5,390 bases of DNA from Deltaproteobacteria bacterium. Its GTDB lineage: Bacteria > Desulfobacterota > Desulfobacteria > Desulfobacterales > JAFDHS01. The translations under genes were made by a program, and so were the position numbers. The DNA is taken from assembly GCA_019308655.1 (NCBI GenBank), contig JAFDHS010000129.1, positions 1 through 5,390 of the forward strand, given 5' to 3'. The notes below the pieces were generated by a model. That model searched no databases. It saw only the letters and a program-made list of their open reading frames with translations, and had not been told where the DNA came from. This document shows positions 4,192 through 5,390 of this stretch, in pieces; the first letter of the stretch is position 1; each line of letters opens with the position of its first letter.

Positions 4192-5390
4192 ATGAATATC
4201 CTGGTTATCGGAAGCGGCGGACGGGAGCATGCTCTTGTTTGGAAAATCGCTCAAAGCCCGAAAGTAGAAAAAATATATTGTGCTCCAGGCAATGCAGGTA
4301 TAGCGGAACTGGCAACATGTGTGCCCATAAGTGCCGATGATATTGACCAACTTGTCTCATTTGCAAAAAAAGAAAGAATTGATCTTACCGTGGTTGGCCC
4401 GGAAGGACCTCTCGCCATAGGAATTGTTGATATCCTTGAGAAAGAGGGATTAAAAGCATTCGGTCCGACTAAAAAGGCTGCGGAACTGGAAGCCAGCAAA
4501 TCCTTTGCCAAGGCCTTGATGAACAAATACAACATCCCCACCGCAGCAGGTTCCGCATTTACCCGTTTTGACGAAGCTCAAAAATATGTCCAGACCATGG
4601 GAGCTCCTCTGGTGGTTAAGGCTGACGGCCTTGCGGCCGGTAAAGGGGTGATCGTCTGCACCACTGAAGAAGAAGCGATAAATGCTCTCAAAGAAATCCT
4701 TCAAAATCGAACCTTTGGGGATGCCGGGGAAAAAGTGGTGATTGAAGAATGCCTTAACGGTGAAGAAGCTTCTTTCATAGCCATCACAGACGGAGAAACC
4801 GTCCTTCCCCTTCCCTCCTCCCAGGACCATAAACAGATATACGAAAACGACAAAGGCCCCAATACCGGTGGAATGGGTGCCTATTCCCCTGCCCCTATCG
4901 TGGATGCCTTCATGCATAAAAAAATCATGGATGAAGTGATGATACCGACCGTCCGCGCCATGGCTGCTGAAGGACGTCCGTACAAAGGTATCTTGTACGC
5001 AGGACTTATGATAGACAGAGACCGGATAAAGGTTCTTGAATTCAATACACGATTGGGAGACCCTGAGGCCCAGCCCCTCCTGATGCGTATAAAAAATGAT
5101 ATAATACCGCTGATGGAGGCTGCCGCCGAAGGGAGACTCCATCAATACAATCTGGAAATTGATCATAGAGCATCCGTCTGTGTTGTCATGGCCGCTAAAG
5201 GATATCCGGGCGCATATAAAAAAGGTTTGCCGATTTCAGGGCTCAACGATGTGGACGGATTAAAAGATACGGTTGCTTTTCATGCAGGTACTGCCGTAAA
5301 AAATGATCAAATCGTTGCAAACGGCGGAAGAGTCCTGGGCGTAACCGCTCTTGGCGATACCGTTAAAGAGGCCATTTCAAAAGCCTATCT
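4192..5390 (+). CDS. purD: Phosphoribosylamine--glycine ligase, 3'-truncated by the window
   Basis: GAR synthetase joins 5-phosphoribosylamine and glycine using ATP to give GAR, the second step of de novo purine synthesis in the cytoplasm. The frame is open for 399 codons plus two bases with no stop. The family is about 420-430 residues, so only the last 25 or so are missing. Visible are the N-terminal signature MNILVIGSGGREHAL (1-15), APGNAG (31-36), VVGPEGPLA (67-75), the ATP-grasp ATP-binding segment VVKADGLAAGKGV (141-153), EECLNGEEASF (185-195), SSQDHKQIYENDKGPNTGGMGAYSP (209-233), the PurD signature NTRLGDPEAQ (285-294) and the C-terminal domain with VVMAAKGYPG (331-340). All core motifs are intact. 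The start is set by GGAGG 7 nt upstream. The 209-nt gap after ddl with a palindromic element suggests it may be transcribed separately. purE often follows purD in related bacteria, but this cannot be seen here. Confidence 0.97.
   Translation, partial: MNILVIGSGGREHALVWKIAQSPKVEKIYCAPGNAGIAELATCVPISADDIDQLVSFAKKERIDLTVVGPEGPLAIGIVDILEKEGLKAFGPTKKAAELEASKSFAKALMNKYNIPTAAGSAFTRFDEAQKYVQTMGAPLVVKADGLAAGKGVIVCTTEEEAINALKEILQNRTFGDAGEKVVIEECLNGEEASFIAITDGETVLPLPSSQDHKQIYENDKGPNTGGMGAYSPAPIVDAFMHKKIMDEVMIPTVRAMAAEGRPYKGILYAGLMIDRDRIKVLEFNTRLGDPEAQPLLMRIKNDIIPLMEAAAEGRLHQYNLEIDHRASVCVVMAAKGYPGAYKKGLPISGLNDVDGLKDTVAFHAGTAVKNDQIVANGGRVLGVTALGDTVKEAISKAY

Noticed and set aside
4251..5166. Two - strand open frames opposite purD (4251-4541 and 4450-5166)
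   Set aside because: They are antisense to intact purD motifs, and their sequence is what the complement of this coding region would give.

Overview
This window is a stretch of ordinary, moderately AT-rich bacterial chromosome with every gene on the + strand. The gene content points to a Desulfobacterota (classical Deltaproteobacteria) organism, perhaps Desulfobacterales. The hints are a very acidic DUF3426 protein, a short DUF1992 (DnaJC28-like) protein, a two-helix SHOCT protein next to ddl, and a tRNA with encoded CCA. This placement is inference from gene style and was not tested by any search.

Layout. (1) Positions 1-1513 hold the 3' part of a membrane-anchored DUF3426 protein. Its start lies left of the window and its cytoplasmic part contains degenerate acidic repeats. 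(2) Positions 1603-1679 encode a complete CAU-anticodon tRNA, best read as elongator tRNA-Met, followed by a strong intrinsic terminator at 1718-1750. (3) Positions 1751-2086 carry no convincing gene, but hold an imperfect hairpin (1847-1883) and a good sigma70-like promoter (1904-1932). (4) Positions 2087-3982 form a probable three-gene unit: a DUF1992 protein, a two-TM SHOCT protein, and D-alanine--D-alanine ligase (ddl). The gaps are 50 and 16 nt. (5) Positions 3983-4191 are intergenic and contain a compact palindromic element (4043-4149) in which three tandem CTAAAGT units face one complementary right arm. (6) purD starts at 4192 behind a clear Shine-Dalgarno and runs off the right edge, lacking only about the last 25 codons.

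Functionally, ddl makes the D-Ala-D-Ala dipeptide for peptidoglycan and purD catalyses the second step of de novo purine synthesis. They need not share regulation, because the palindromic element and a candidate promoter lie between them. The DUF1992 and SHOCT proteins have no assigned function. Their position upstream of ddl is the only hint of a link with the cell envelope.

I see no phage, transposase, CRISPR, defence or toxin-antitoxin system. The least explained item is the 4043-4149 element, which looks like a member of a dispersed intergenic repeat family, although only one copy is visible here.
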